Assembly: GCF_000378345.1 (NCBI RefSeq)
Contig: NZ_KB899545.1
Span: forward strand, 186,001-250,000
Direction of reading: 5' to 3'
Length of the DNA: 64,000 nucleotides
Source: Hirschia maritima DSM 19733
GTDB lineage: Bacteria; Pseudomonadota; Alphaproteobacteria; Caulobacterales; Hyphomonadaceae
Part shown: piece by piece, positions 1 to 9,068 of the stretch
Layout of the letters: each line of letters starts with the position of its first letter
How positions within the stretch are numbered: position 1 is the stretch's first letter
Notes under the pieces: model-generated
Told to the model about the DNA's origin: nothing
Seen by the model: only the letters and a program-made list of their open reading frames with translations
Database searches by the model: none
Translations under genes and position numbers: made by a program

Positions 1-782
1 TAAAGAGCTTTGGTGCCTGAGTGAGATAAGATAATTGGAGTCGCTGATAGTTCGACCATATCGTCAAAGGCAAGATCGTGAGCGTGAGAAGCATCGATGA
101 TCATTCCCAATCTGTTTGCTTCTTTGACCAATTCCTCACCCAGAGGAGATAGGCCGCCCCATTTGGGGCCTGAAATGTCTGTGCCGCTATCAGCAAATTG
201 ATTGTTGGCAAAATGAACTGGGCCAATCATGCGTACGCCGAAATTATAGAATGTACGCAGCAGAGAAATGTCTTCTCCTAGTGGGTATGAGTTTTCAATA
301 CTTTGATAGACTATCCGTTTGCCTGAATCTTTAATTCGCTGAGCATCTGAAGCTTTTGTGGCCATTTCAAAGTGCTCTGGATGCGCGGCAAGCATGCGTT
401 GGATTGCTATTGCGCGCTGAATCGCGTGGTCTCGCGCTGTCTGGTATCCGATATCCGTAAGCGAACGTTGTTGGGTGTATATCACCCAAAAACCTCCATC
501 AAGCCCGCCCTCTATCATGCGGGGAAGGTCCACTTGGGAGTAATCTAAAATGGGATCATGACGTTCAGTGATATCGAATCCCGGTTGAGCGAGGTTAGCT
601 GGCGTATCTAGGTGGGTATCCATGACGATGAACTGGTCATGTAGCTGACGGGCTGCCGATTTTTTGGTGTCGAATTCTAAATCTGCATCAAAACTTGCGC
701 ATGCTCCCAGAAGTGTAAGCGCGCACACTGATGTTATCAGTTTGGAAGAAAATTTCAGCTTGCAGTGTGTTTTGTGGCTCAC
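1..782 (-). CDS. Membrane dipeptidase, peptidase family M19, lipoprotein (3' end off window)
   Basis: Family M19 (renal dipeptidase-like) zinc enzymes cleave dipeptides. About 260 residues are visible and the C-terminus lies beyond the window edge. I chose the GTG at 780-782, which gives MSHKTHCKLKF followed by a hydrophobic stretch and the lipobox LLGAC, so the enzyme is predicted to be a lipoprotein anchored in the cell envelope. The upstream frame stays open and the ribosome site is weak, so the start is uncertain. The zinc motif appears as VMDTHLDTP, and further on IIDASHAHD and IILSHSG match the metal and substrate segments of M19 enzymes. No neighbour on the same strand suggests a specific peptide substrate. 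Confidence 0.85.
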   Translation of the reverse strand, partial: MSHKTHCKLKFSSKLITSVCALTLLGACASFDADLEFDTKKSAARQLHDQFIVMDTHLDTPANLAQPGFDITERHDPILDYSQVDLPRMIEGGLDGGFWVIYTQQRSLTDIGYQTARDHAIQRAIAIQRMLAAHPEHFEMATKASDAQRIKDSGKRIVYQSIENSYPLGEDISLLRTFYNFGVRMIGPVHFANNQFADSGTDISGPKWGGLSPLGEELVKEANRLGMIIDASHAHDLAFDDMVELSATPIILSHSGTKAL

Positions 783-1082
783 GTTACTAATCCCCGACGG
801 TGAATCTGTCTTTATCTTTCTCCAATTTGAGGTGCGAGTGAGTTTTTTTTCAAGAGCCAGAGAAGATAAAATATAGAAAATGTAAATTGTGCTCCGTTGA
901 AATGGCACAACTGCACGGATTGATGTCAGGAATTAAGGATAAATCTATATGGAGAAGCATCAGATCAATAACTAAATTGAATAGGGGAGGTTTTGTCTGT
1001 CAGTTGAAACGGAATCCGGAACCACTCTATTGAGTAGATGCCTTTTGAGATCGATACATTTTTTTGCGAGGAAAGGTCTCGA
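783..1082. other. Intergenic region between dipeptidase and tRNA-Asn
   Basis: This roughly 300-base stretch lies upstream of the dipeptidase and downstream of the minus-strand tRNA-Asn. Short open frames cross it but none has a ribosome site or protein-like composition. It should hold the dipeptidase promoter and the end of the tRNA-Asn transcript. I could not assign either confidently; there is no clean hairpin followed by a T-run. Confidence 0.4.
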
Positions 1083-1158
1083 TGGCTCCGCGAGCAGGAC
1101 TCGAACCTGCGACCAATCGATTAACAGTCGATTGCTCTACCAACTGAGCTATCGCGGA
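1083..1158 (-). tRNA. tRNA-Asn (anticodon GTT)
   Basis: Read on the minus strand this is a 76-base cloverleaf. The 7-bp acceptor stem TCCGCGA/TCGCGGA is perfect, the discriminator is G and CCA is encoded. The D-arm contains AGCTCAGTTGGTAGAGC, the anticodon loop reads CTGTTAA (anticodon GTT), and the T-arm has GGTTCGAGTCC. GTT decodes AAC and AAU as asparagine. Confidence 0.97.
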
Positions 1159-1266
1159 ACAACATCGGAGGACGCGGTATATCCAGCGTATCAAAATTGT
1201 GCAATCCCTAAATTGCCCGAAAATGCATTTCTTTTGAAAAAAAATGAGTTTTCCACAAAATCACGC

Positions 1267-1298
1267 AAAAAAAAGACGGGAGCTAGAGAAAGCTCCCG
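1267..1298 (-). terminator. Rho-independent terminator between the two tRNA genes
   Basis: An 8-bp stem CGGGAGCT/AGCTCCCG with a 6-base loop occupies 1277-1298. On the minus strand it is followed by TC and eight T residues (1267-1274). The orientation fits termination of a transcript coming from tRNA-Cys about 200 bases upstream, so tRNA-Asn probably has its own promoter. Confidence 0.75.
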
Positions 1299-1503
1299 CC
1301 AAGGCGTTGGGTGATGGTGGGTGTCTTCAGAGAAGACATAGGCAATATCGTCCACTTTGGTTAATGGGTGGTTAAAAAATGTAATTTTACTAAAATTTGG
1401 TTTTAATTTTATCATTTATTGGAATTTTTCGTTAACACATCGATTGTTGACGAAAATCGTCGAAAAGTTGCCAATAAAATTAAAGTTGTTGTGTGAGATT
1501 TCG
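1299..1503. other. AT-rich intergenic region between tRNA-Cys and its terminator
   Basis: No gene is supported here. The stretch is strongly AT-rich, with long T/A runs between 1380 and 1500, and carries a CtrA-like box at 1361-1375. A TTTTCCACA sequence that fits a relaxed DnaA box lies just outside at 1249-1257. I could not assign a function. Confidence 0.4.
1361..1375. promoter_or_regulatory. Candidate CtrA-binding box (TTAA-N7-TTAA)
   Basis: The sequence TTAA-TGGGTGG-TTAA exactly matches the CtrA consensus of Caulobacter relatives. It lies in an intergenic region with no adjacent protein gene, so the regulated target is unclear. A single short match can occur by chance in AT-rich DNA. 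Confidence 0.35.
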
Positions 1504-1577
1504 TGGAGGCCGCGTCCGGAATCGAACCGGAGTACACGGATTTGCAATCCGCTGCGTAACCACTCCGCCACGCGGCC
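1504..1577 (-). tRNA. tRNA-Cys (anticodon GCA)
   Basis: Read on the minus strand this is a 74-base cloverleaf. The acceptor stem GGCCGCG/CGCGGCC is perfect, the discriminator is T (U in RNA, the identity base for tRNA-Cys), and CCA is encoded. The anticodon loop reads TTGCAAA with anticodon GCA, and the T-arm contains GGTTCGATTCC. A terminator follows about 200 bases downstream. Confidence 0.97.
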
Positions 1578-1865
1578 TAACCGAAAACGTCTTGTTCTTT
1601 TGTGCAATGCATAACTGCTGGAACGAAGACTATGTTTATCCTGTACGCAAAACATAAAACAGGAAGGGCGACGTTCTAACATCTTATTCCAAATAGGGAA
1701 GAGCTAAAATTCAATAATTATGACAAAAACATAAATCGGAGCAAAACAAAGGAAATTTGCTGAAATTAAAATTGTGAACCTAAATAGTTGAGTGAATGAA
1801 GTTTGTATTATTAAAGTGGGAATGAATATCGAATCTTCGAGCTTCGTTTCGAATTGGAAACTCAT

Positions 1866-2516
1866 ATGAATAATGCTGTCACTCGCGAAACAATGATTGA
1901 TTCTCAGGTGCGTCCAAATGATGTCACGGATCGACGTATTCACGCAGCCCTGCAAAACACTCCGCGAGAGGTCTTTTTACCTAAGTCGCGACATTCACTT
2001 GCATATGCAGAGTATGAGCATGAGACCTCGGAAGGGCGTTTTATGTGGCGCGCGCGGGATTTTGCGAAATTAGTTGAAGAAGCAAAGATTCAACCCGAAG
2101 ACGAAGTTTTGGATATCGCGTCGGGTAGTGGATATTCTGCGGCAATATTGTCTCATCTGGCTGCTGCTGTTGTTGGAGTTGAGAATGATGAAGCCTTAGC
2201 CGAAGCAGCATCAGCGCGATTGGATAAACTCAACATTGATAACGCCGATGTTGTTGTTGGAGAGATTGCAGCTGGATTACCTTCTCAGGGACCATTCGAT
2301 GTTGTTTTTGTAAACGGAGCAGTCGAAGTTGTTCCTGATGCATGGAAAGATCAGTTGAAAGATGGTGGTCGACTTGCAGTCATTGTTCGTGATGGTAAGT
2401 CTAGCCACGCTTGCATTTACACGCGATCGGGAAGTGTGTTTGCAAGTCGTAATGTATTTGATGCAGCTCCTCCAATGCTCCCCGGATTTGAATTAAAGAA
2501 AGAATTTGTCTTTTAA
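1866..2516 (+). CDS. pcm: Protein-L-isoaspartate O-methyltransferase family protein
   Basis: A 216-residue SAM-dependent methyltransferase of the PCMT family, whose members repair isoaspartyl residues in damaged proteins. The N-terminal segment with MIDSQVRPNDVTD and REVFLP is typical of alphaproteobacterial members. The SAM-binding motif I is LDIASGSGYSAA near residue 85, followed by VVGVE (motif II) and FDVVFVNGA. The frame opens with a TTG at 1854, but the ATG at 1866 has GGAAA five bases upstream and gives MNNAVTRETM, so I use it. It lies 116 bases before tolC. True isoaspartyl repair activity is not certain, because this branch is divergent from E. coli Pcm. Confidence 0.85.
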   Translation: MNNAVTRETMIDSQVRPNDVTDRRIHAALQNTPREVFLPKSRHSLAYAEYEHETSEGRFMWRARDFAKLVEEAKIQPEDEVLDIASGSGYSAAILSHLAAAVVGVENDEALAEAASARLDKLNIDNADVVVGEIAAGLPSQGPFDVVFVNGAVEVVPDAWKDQLKDGGRLAVIVRDGKSSHACIYTRSGSVFASRNVFDAAPPMLPGFELKKEFVF

Positions 2517-2632
2517 TTTACAAATATTCCTTTGTAGGGGCGCGCCGTTTGCATATATGCGCTATGACACGTTTGAATTGATCTATTTCAGAACGCTATA
2601 AGCGTCTGTAGAAGCAATGAGAGTAGAGGGTT

Positions 2633-4009
2633 GTGGTGCGTAAGACATTAGTTTCGGTATTAGTTGCATCTTCAGTGATGAGTGGACTTACGTCCTTTGC
2701 GCAGGATGTAGAATCTACATTGGACACTGCAGAGCCAATTGTGCAGCAGCAAAGTGTTGCAGTCCTTGAAACTCTCTCTGATGCAATAAACTCCGCTTAT
2801 TTGAAAAACCCGTCAATTCTAGCTCAGCGTAAATCAAGAATGATTGCTGATGAACAATTGAAACAGGCACGTTCAGCAAACCGTCCGCAGGTTAGTCTTA
2901 GTACGTCCGCTGGATATTCATTGTCGCGATCTAATACAGGACCATTTGGTCAAGTTGGACCAACCAACACAACAGAAGCACCGCAGACTACCTTTGGTTT
3001 GGAAGTTCGCCAGAGCCTTTGGAATGGCGGCAGAACACAAGCTGCAATTGGTGAAGCAAAGGCTGGTGTAACAGCTGCTGAGAGCCGATTGTTTGCTGCC
3101 GAGCAAGATATGATCCTCAACGTGGTGACTAATTACATGGATGTGTTGGCAAGCGAATCCGAAGTGGATATTCGTAAAAACAATGTCAGTGTTCTTGCGC
3201 GTCAGGTAGAAGCAGCAACGGACCGCTTTCGAGTTGGTGAAGTAACAAAAACAGATGTTGCTCAAGCAGAGGCAAGATATGCTGGTGCACGTGCGCAATT
3301 ATCTTCGTCGCAAGCTGTGTTAGAAGCCAATCGAGCTGTCTTTCAGCAATTGATTGGTCACTGGCCAACACAATTGGAAACATCATCTTTTACACCTAAA
3401 TATCCTGCAGATTTGCAGGATGCTGTCGATGCAGCAATCGAGTACAATCCTGAAATTGCATTATCAAAAGCAGGCATTAAAGCTTCTGAATATCGCGTGC
3501 GCGCTGCGAAAGGCGAAAGACGTCCGGATATCTCTATAGTTGGGTCTGCGGGTTTAAGCCAAAGCTATGACGATAAAACATTTGAAAATGAAAATGCTTC
3601 TGTCGTAGCGCAATTGCGTTTACCGCTTTACCAAGGTGGACGTATTTCTTCGCAAATTAGAGCTGCTTCTTTGGAACGGGACCAATTGCGTTTGCAACAC
3701 CGTGCGACAGAACGTGATTTAATCGCACGAGTGACACGCGCATGGCATAGCTCGCTAGCTGCATCCCGCGCCATTGAGGCATCAGAGCAGCAAGTAGAAG
3801 CGGCACAGGTGGCTTTTGATGGTGCTGAGCAAGAGCTCGCTGTTGGGCTTCGCACAACATTAGATCTTCTTGATCAAGAACAAGAATTGCTTGATGCAAA
3901 GCTTTCTTTGATTCAAGCAAATAGAGACCACTATATAGCTGTCCACCAATTATTGGCCGCTATGGGGGCTTTAACACCGGAAACTCTGGGCGTTAATGTT
4001 TCTTTATAG
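2633..4009 (+). CDS. tolC: TolC family outer membrane efflux protein
   Basis: A 458-residue outer-membrane channel subunit that works with inner-membrane exporters (RND pumps, type I secretion) as a trimer. A signal peptide ends near residue 23 (SFAQ/DVE). Two outer-membrane-efflux-protein repeats follow, roughly residues 50-245 and 265-445, rich in long amphipathic helices. Characteristic stretches are SLSTSAGYS, LEVRQSLWNGGRT, FRVGEVTKTDVAQAEAR and, in the second repeat, LRLPLYQGGR and ELAVGLRTTLDLLDQEQ. The start is a GTG (a second GTG follows) with AGAGGG immediately upstream. No transporter or adaptor gene is adjacent, so it is probably a shared channel. Confidence 0.93.
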   Translation: MVRKTLVSVLVASSVMSGLTSFAQDVESTLDTAEPIVQQQSVAVLETLSDAINSAYLKNPSILAQRKSRMIADEQLKQARSANRPQVSLSTSAGYSLSRSNTGPFGQVGPTNTTEAPQTTFGLEVRQSLWNGGRTQAAIGEAKAGVTAAESRLFAAEQDMILNVVTNYMDVLASESEVDIRKNNVSVLARQVEAATDRFRVGEVTKTDVAQAEARYAGARAQLSSSQAVLEANRAVFQQLIGHWPTQLETSSFTPKYPADLQDAVDAAIEYNPEIALSKAGIKASEYRVRAAKGERRPDISIVGSAGLSQSYDDKTFENENASVVAQLRLPLYQGGRISSQIRAASLERDQLRLQHRATERDLIARVTRAWHSSLAASRAIEASEQQVEAAQVAFDGAEQELAVGLRTTLDLLDQEQELLDAKLSLIQANRDHYIAVHQLLAAMGALTPETLGVNVSL

Positions 4010-4144
4010 GTCTAAGCCTTAATAAAAACACTGCAATTACATCTTTCTTTGGAAAGACCTTGTTAACTAGATATCACCTAAAATTATGGGTGATTCCAGT
4101 GCTTTCATCATTTGGAAGTAATTTGTCAGTGTTAGAGGCGCATT

Positions 4145-4813
4145 ATGTCAGCTGAAGAAGCAGCATCAGAACCAACCATGGAAGAAATTCTTGCTTCCAT
4201 CCGCAAGATTATTTCTGAAGATGATGAGCCTGCACCAGAGGCTGCTGATACAGAAGGGGCCGATGTGCTCGATCTGTCTGAAGCCGAACAGATTGATGAT
4301 GAACCATTAGATTTGGACCTCACTGAACCTGAAGGTGGTGAGGAAGAAGAACTCGACATGGCCGCTGCCATGGAAGAGATGGCTGAAGAAATGTCCGAAG
4401 AGATTACGCCTGAAGACGATGTTGTTGTCGTTGATGCGGATGATTGGGGCATTGATGCTGTTGAAGAAGAACCAGAAGAGCCTGAGGAAGATCTATCTGC
4501 TTGGGGATTGGAAGAAGAGCCTGAGCCTGAGCCGGAACCTGTCGCAGTAGCCCCTGAGTCAACACATGCTCCAGCGCCGCAACCTGTACCTCAAGAAGAG
4601 GGTTTAGTTGCTGCTGCCACAGCTGATGCGACCGCCGGTCAATTAGGCAAGCTTATGGGTAGCATGATGCTATCACAAGGCACGACTATTGAAGATTTGG
4701 TCCGTGAAATGCTGAAACCGATGCTCAAAGAATGGTTGGATGGAAACCTTCCACAATTGGTTGAGCAAGAAGTCAAAAAAGAGCTTCAACGTATTTCACG
4801 CATGGCAAAATAG
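4145..4813 (+). CDS. popZ: PopZ-like polar organizing protein (DUF2497)
   Basis: A 222-residue protein with the PopZ/DUF2497 layout. The N-terminal helix MEEILASIRKIISED (about residues 11-25) binds client proteins in the family. Next comes a long, strongly acidic Pro/Glu-rich linker (about 26-150), then a helical C-terminus (about 160-222, with LGKLMGSMML, IEDLVREMLKPML and LVEQEVKKELQRISRM) that drives self-assembly. In Caulobacter, PopZ forms polar condensates that anchor ParB/parS and recruit cell-cycle regulators, and popZ lies next to valS as here. The start has AGAGG upstream. It is longer than Caulobacter PopZ (177 residues), mainly in the linker. Confidence 0.9.
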   Translation: MSAEEAASEPTMEEILASIRKIISEDDEPAPEAADTEGADVLDLSEAEQIDDEPLDLDLTEPEGGEEEELDMAAAMEEMAEEMSEEITPEDDVVVVDADDWGIDAVEEEPEEPEEDLSAWGLEEEPEPEPEPVAVAPESTHAPAPQPVPQEEGLVAAATADATAGQLGKLMGSMMLSQGTTIEDLVREMLKPMLKEWLDGNLPQLVEQEVKKELQRISRMAK

Positions 4814-4841
4814 CCGCTTAGTCAATTAAACTATTCTAATT

Positions 4842-4874
4842 AGCGCTTTCTGCTGAGCAGTGAGCGCTTTTTTC
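4842..4874 (+). terminator. Rho-independent terminator after popZ
   Basis: The outer stem AGCGCT/AGCGCT (4842-4847 and 4863-4868) encloses an inner stem CTGC-TGA-GCAG, and six T residues follow. It separates popZ from valS, so valS probably has its own promoter or depends on read-through. Confidence 0.75.
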
Positions 4875-4910
4875 ATTGCGGCGGCTGATAAATATTGTAT
4901 CTAAAGCCTC

Positions 4911-7900
4911 ATGCTAGACTCACATTTCGACCACAGTGTCTCCGAATCGAAAATTTATGATCGCTGGGAAAAATCCGGTGCCTTCAAACCTAAAATGGAT
5001 ACAGAAGGGGCTGCTGATGCCTATTCGATTGTTATCCCGCCACCAAACGTCACTGGTGTGCTGCACATGGGGCACGCGCTAAACAACACATTGCAGGACG
5101 TGTTGTGTCGATATCAGCGTATGAAGGGCAAGAATGTTCTTTGGCAACCGGGCACAGACCATGCAGGTATTGCCACGCAAATGGTTGTGGAACGTAAACT
5201 AGCAGCTCAACAGATTAAGCGCACCGATATGGGGCGTGATGCTTTCGTTGAAAAAGTTTGGGAATGGAAAGAAGAATCTGGTGGTCAGATCACTAACCAG
5301 CTCAAACGCTTGGGCGCAAGCTGTGATTGGTCACGCGAGCGTTTCACGCTTGACGAAGGTTTATCCAAAGCTGTTACGAAAGTCTTTGTGGATCTTTATA
5401 ATGAAGGCCTGATTTACCGTGATAAGCGTCTTGTAAATTGGGATCCCAAATTCCAATCAGCGATATCCGATCTTGAAGTGGAGAATGAAGAAGTTAATGG
5501 CCACATGTGGCACTTCAAATATCCACTCGCCGGCGGTGAAACCTACACCTACGTTGAAAAAGACGAAGATGGAAACATCACGCTAGAAGAAGAGCGTGAT
5601 TACATTTCCATCGCCACCACGCGTCCTGAAACGATGTTGGGTGACGGTGCAGTTGCGGTTTACACCAAAGATGAGCGCTATGCGCCAATCGTCGGTAAAT
5701 TGTGTGAAATTCCAGTTGGTCCGAAAGAACATCGCCGCCTGATCCCGATCATTACGGATGAATATCCAGATCCGGACTTTGGATCAGGTGCGGTGAAGAT
5801 CACTGGTGCGCATGACCCGAACGACTATATGGTCGCGCAACGCAATAATATTCCGCTTTATAATTTGATGACACCAACAGCTGCGATGCGTTCTGATGGT
5901 TTGCCATATGAGCAAGCGGCTGCGCGTGCCAAGGAAATTGCGGAAAGTGGTGAGTTTGATCCTAAAGAGATTGAGGAGATCAATCTCGTGCCGGATGAAT
6001 ATCGTGGCTTGGACCGTTATGATGCGCGTAAAGCTGTGGTGCAGGCCATCACAGACGAAGGTCTGGCTGTCATGACCACTGTTACAAAAACAGTGAAGGA
6101 TGAAGACGGGAATAAGACCGAGGTTGAGGAAACTGTTCCTTACGTTGAAAACAAAAAAATCATGCAACCATTTGGCGATCGTTCAGGTGTGGTGATTGAG
6201 CCCATGCTGACGGACCAATGGTATGTTGATGCGGCCAAGCTTGCTGGTCCTGCAGTTGATGCTGTGAAGGAAGGCCAAACACGCTTCATTCCTGAAAACT
6301 GGTCGAAAACATATTACAACTGGATGGATGACATTCAGCCTTGGTGTATTTCACGCCAACTTTGGTGGGGACACCGAATCCCGGCTTGGTTTGGGCCAGA
6401 AGGCGAAATTTTTGTCGGTGCAACTGAAGCTGAAGCCCGTTCGAAGGCCGAAGAACAGCTAGGTGCAGGTGTAGAACTAAAACAAGATGAAGATGTACTT
6501 GATACTTGGTTCTCATCAGCGTTGTGGCCATTTTCGACGATGGGCTGGCCTGATAAGACCCCTGAATTAGACAAATTCTACCCAACAGCCACATTGGTAA
6601 CCGGGTTTGACATTATCTTCTTCTGGGTTGCCCGCATGATGATGCAGGGCCTCAAATTCATGGATGATGTGCCGTTCAAGGATGTTTATATCCACGCACT
6701 TGTTCTGGATGAAGATGGTCGCAAAATGTCTAAATCCATTGGTAATGTGATTGACCCGATCGACATTATTGAAGGGTGTGGGCTGGACACACTGATTGAA
6801 AAACGTCACCGCGATATGAAACGTACTGGTGATGATAAGAAGGACGCCAAAGCCGAAAAAGCGATCACCAACACGACGAAAAAGCAATTCCCTGAAGGAA
6901 TTCCTGCGTGTGGTACGGATGCACTGCGCTTTACGTTAGCCTCTCAAGCGGCGCAGGGACGTGACATTCGCTTGTCTATGGACCGAATTGTTGGCTACAG
7001 AAACTTTGGAACCAAGCTCTGGAATGCCGCACGTTTCTGTCAGATGAATGAGTGTTTGCTGTGGGATCAGGATGAGTTTGATCCATTCTCAGTTGAGCAT
7101 ACTTTGAACAAATGGATCGTGTCTGAAACGGCTAAAGCAGCTGCAGAGGTTACCAAGAGCATTGATGCATTCCGCTTTAATGATGCAGCGTCTGCCATTT
7201 ATAAATTCACATGGAACGTGTTCTGTGATTGGTATCTGGAACTCATGAAACCATTGCTCAATGGCGATGATGAGACAGTCAAAGCTGAGACACGAAAAAC
7301 TGCTGCTTGGACATTGAATCAAATAATCCACATCCTGCATCCATTTATGCCTTTCATCACAGAAGCGCTGTGGGAAGACCAAGCTGAATTCCGCTTGGAT
7401 AAAGAGAGCATGTTGTGCGCTCAGTCTTGGCCTAATTTTGGTGATCAAGCAGCTTCACCAGAAGCGGAAGAAGAAATTGATTGGGTCATTAAAACCATCA
7501 CTGATATTCGTTCTGGTCGTGCTGATTTGAATGTTCCTGCCGGTGCAAAATTGCCTGTGACTGTGATCAATGCGAGTGAACAAACAAAAGAGCGCGTGAA
7601 GACTTATAAAGGCATAATTGAACGTCTTGCGCGTCTTGAAGATTTGAATGTGTCGAAAAGCACCCCAAGTGGCACCGTGTCCATTGTTGTTGAAGAAGCA
7701 ACATTTGCGCTGGAAGTTGCGGGAGTGATTGATCTTGCGTCAGAACAAGAACGCCTCAACAAGGAAATTGGTAAGCTAGAAAAAGAGATGGAAGTCATCG
7801 ATAAACAGCTTAACAATGAGAACTTTGTTTCCCGTGCGCCTGAGCATGTGGTTGCTGAGAAAAAAGAGACGAAGAAAGAGCTGACACTCGGGATAGAAAA

Positions 7901-7943
7901 ACTTCGCGAAGCGCAGTCTACTCTTGAGGCAATTTTTAAGTAG
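4911..7943 (+). CDS. valS: Valine--tRNA ligase
   Basis: A 1010-residue class I aminoacyl-tRNA synthetase that charges tRNA-Val in the cytoplasm. The HIGH-type signature is PNVTGVLHMGHAL near residue 45, and the KMSKS loop is GRKMSKSIGN near residue 605. The editing (CP1) domain is recognisable by ATTRPETMLGDGAVAV. The C-terminus has the anticodon-binding domain and a coiled-coil tail (about 935-1005, LASEQERLNKEIGKLEKEME), both typical of ValRS. A charged insertion after the KMSKS loop is also common in alphaproteobacterial ValRS. The ATG at 4911 gives the expected MLDSHFDHS opening, although the ribosome site is weak. Confidence 0.98.
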   Translation: MLDSHFDHSVSESKIYDRWEKSGAFKPKMDTEGAADAYSIVIPPPNVTGVLHMGHALNNTLQDVLCRYQRMKGKNVLWQPGTDHAGIATQMVVERKLAAQQIKRTDMGRDAFVEKVWEWKEESGGQITNQLKRLGASCDWSRERFTLDEGLSKAVTKVFVDLYNEGLIYRDKRLVNWDPKFQSAISDLEVENEEVNGHMWHFKYPLAGGETYTYVEKDEDGNITLEEERDYISIATTRPETMLGDGAVAVYTKDERYAPIVGKLCEIPVGPKEHRRLIPIITDEYPDPDFGSGAVKITGAHDPNDYMVAQRNNIPLYNLMTPTAAMRSDGLPYEQAAARAKEIAESGEFDPKEIEEINLVPDEYRGLDRYDARKAVVQAITDEGLAVMTTVTKTVKDEDGNKTEVEETVPYVENKKIMQPFGDRSGVVIEPMLTDQWYVDAAKLAGPAVDAVKEGQTRFIPENWSKTYYNWMDDIQPWCISRQLWWGHRIPAWFGPEGEIFVGATEAEARSKAEEQLGAGVELKQDEDVLDTWFSSALWPFSTMGWPDKTPELDKFYPTATLVTGFDIIFFWVARMMMQGLKFMDDVPFKDVYIHALVLDEDGRKMSKSIGNVIDPIDIIEGCGLDTLIEKRHRDMKRTGDDKKDAKAEKAITNTTKKQFPEGIPACGTDALRFTLASQAAQGRDIRLSMDRIVGYRNFGTKLWNAARFCQMNECLLWDQDEFDPFSVEHTLNKWIVSETAKAAAEVTKSIDAFRFNDAASAIYKFTWNVFCDWYLELMKPLLNGDDETVKAETRKTAAWTLNQIIHILHPFMPFITEALWEDQAEFRLDKESMLCAQSWPNFGDQAASPEAEEEIDWVIKTITDIRSGRADLNVPAGAKLPVTVINASEQTKERVKTYKGIIERLARLEDLNVSKSTPSGTVSIVVEEATFALEVAGVIDLASEQERLNKEIGKLEKEMEVIDKQLNNENFVSRAPEHVVAEKKETKKELTLGIEKLREAQSTLEAIFK

Positions 7944-7953
7944 GAAACTTTTC

Positions 7954-9006
7954 ATGTTGCAGCATTTTCAAAAAACATTGCTGGTTGGATGTGCATCTTT
8001 ATTAGCTGCCTGCGCTCAACCTTCATCTGCTCAAGGAAATGTTGAGGTTCAAAAGATTGAACCAACGACAACGATGGAAAGCAAAACTGCACAAGAATGG
8101 ACTTTAGTCATTCATGGTGGCGCTGGTGTGATCCAGCGCAGCCAAATGACAGCTGAAAAAGAAATAGCTTACCATAAAGGCTTGGAAGAGGCTCTTTTGG
8201 CGGGGCAAGCTATTCTTGCCAATGGCGGAGAAGCATTGGATGCGATTGAAGCTTCAGTTATTCTTCTTGAAAATAATCCGGCTTTTAATGCTGGGCGAGG
8301 GGCTGTGTTAACAGCTTCAGGTGAGCATGAATTAGATGCATCCATTATGGATGGTCGCGACACGAATGCTGGCGCGGTGGCAGGCGTTAAGACTGTGAAA
8401 AACCCTGTCGTGGCTGCAAGAGCGGTTATGGAAAAATCAAGACATGTCATGTTTGCTGGGGATGCTGCGGCTGAATTTGCGCATGGTCACGGTGCAGAGC
8501 GTGTTGAGAATTCGTATTTCACCACAGATCAACGCAAAGCAGCTTTGAAGCGTGTTTTGAAAACGCGCGCTGAAAAAGCAGATAAACGCGGAACCGTCGG
8601 CGCTGTAGCCATTGATGTGCGCGGCAATATTGCTGCCGCGACATCTACAGGCGGAATGACGGCGAAAATGCCAGGACGCGTGGGAGACAGCCCAATTGTT
8701 GGGGCAGGCGTGTATGCAGACAATAATGGATGCGGTGTGTCTGCGACTGGTCACGGGGAATACTTCATCCGTACAGGTGTGGCGAAAACCATCTGTACCC
8801 GTATAGAGCTTTTGAACGAGGCACCCGCTGCTGCTGCAAAAGTTGCGTTGGATAAAGTTGCTGAGCTAGGCGGCGATGGTGGAGTGATCGTCATTTCTAA
8901 GACGGGTGAATCAGCTTTTGCATTTAACACACCGGGAATGTTTAGAGGTGTTGCCGCAGCTGATGGCACATTAGAAACGCGAATATATGGTGAGCCAGCC
9001 AAGTAA
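7954..9006 (+). CDS. Isoaspartyl peptidase / L-asparaginase family lipoprotein
   Basis: A 350-residue N-terminal-nucleophile hydrolase of the plant-type asparaginase/isoaspartyl dipeptidase family. The family autocleaves before a catalytic Thr, visible here in GTVGAVAIDVRGN (about residue 210). Other family blocks are VIHGGAGVI, NPAFNAGRGAV, ELDASIMDG and TATGHGEYFIR-type segments (here SATGHGEYFIR). The N-terminus MLQHFQKTLLVGCASLLAACAQ has a lipobox (LAAC), so the enzyme is predicted to be a lipoprotein, whereas E. coli IaaA is cytoplasmic. I chose the ATG at 7954 with AGTAGGAAA upstream. The frame opens at a TTG at 7924 that overlaps the end of valS, which is unlikely to be used. Confidence 0.88.
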   Translation: MLQHFQKTLLVGCASLLAACAQPSSAQGNVEVQKIEPTTTMESKTAQEWTLVIHGGAGVIQRSQMTAEKEIAYHKGLEEALLAGQAILANGGEALDAIEASVILLENNPAFNAGRGAVLTASGEHELDASIMDGRDTNAGAVAGVKTVKNPVVAARAVMEKSRHVMFAGDAAAEFAHGHGAERVENSYFTTDQRKAALKRVLKTRAEKADKRGTVGAVAIDVRGNIAAATSTGGMTAKMPGRVGDSPIVGAGVYADNNGCGVSATGHGEYFIRTGVAKTICTRIELLNEAPAAAAKVALDKVAELGGDGGVIVISKTGESAFAFNTPGMFRGVAAADGTLETRIYGEPAK

Positions 9007-9068
9007 GTTTAATTCATTGTGTCTAAGAGTGAATTATGCAGAATGAAGCATGTTAGCGAGGGTGTTTC

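Noticed and set aside
1249-1375. Possible replication origin from a DnaA-like box, a CtrA box and AT-rich DNA
   Set aside because: Only one box of each kind is present, and none of the genes that usually flank the Caulobacter origin (for example hemE) is nearby.
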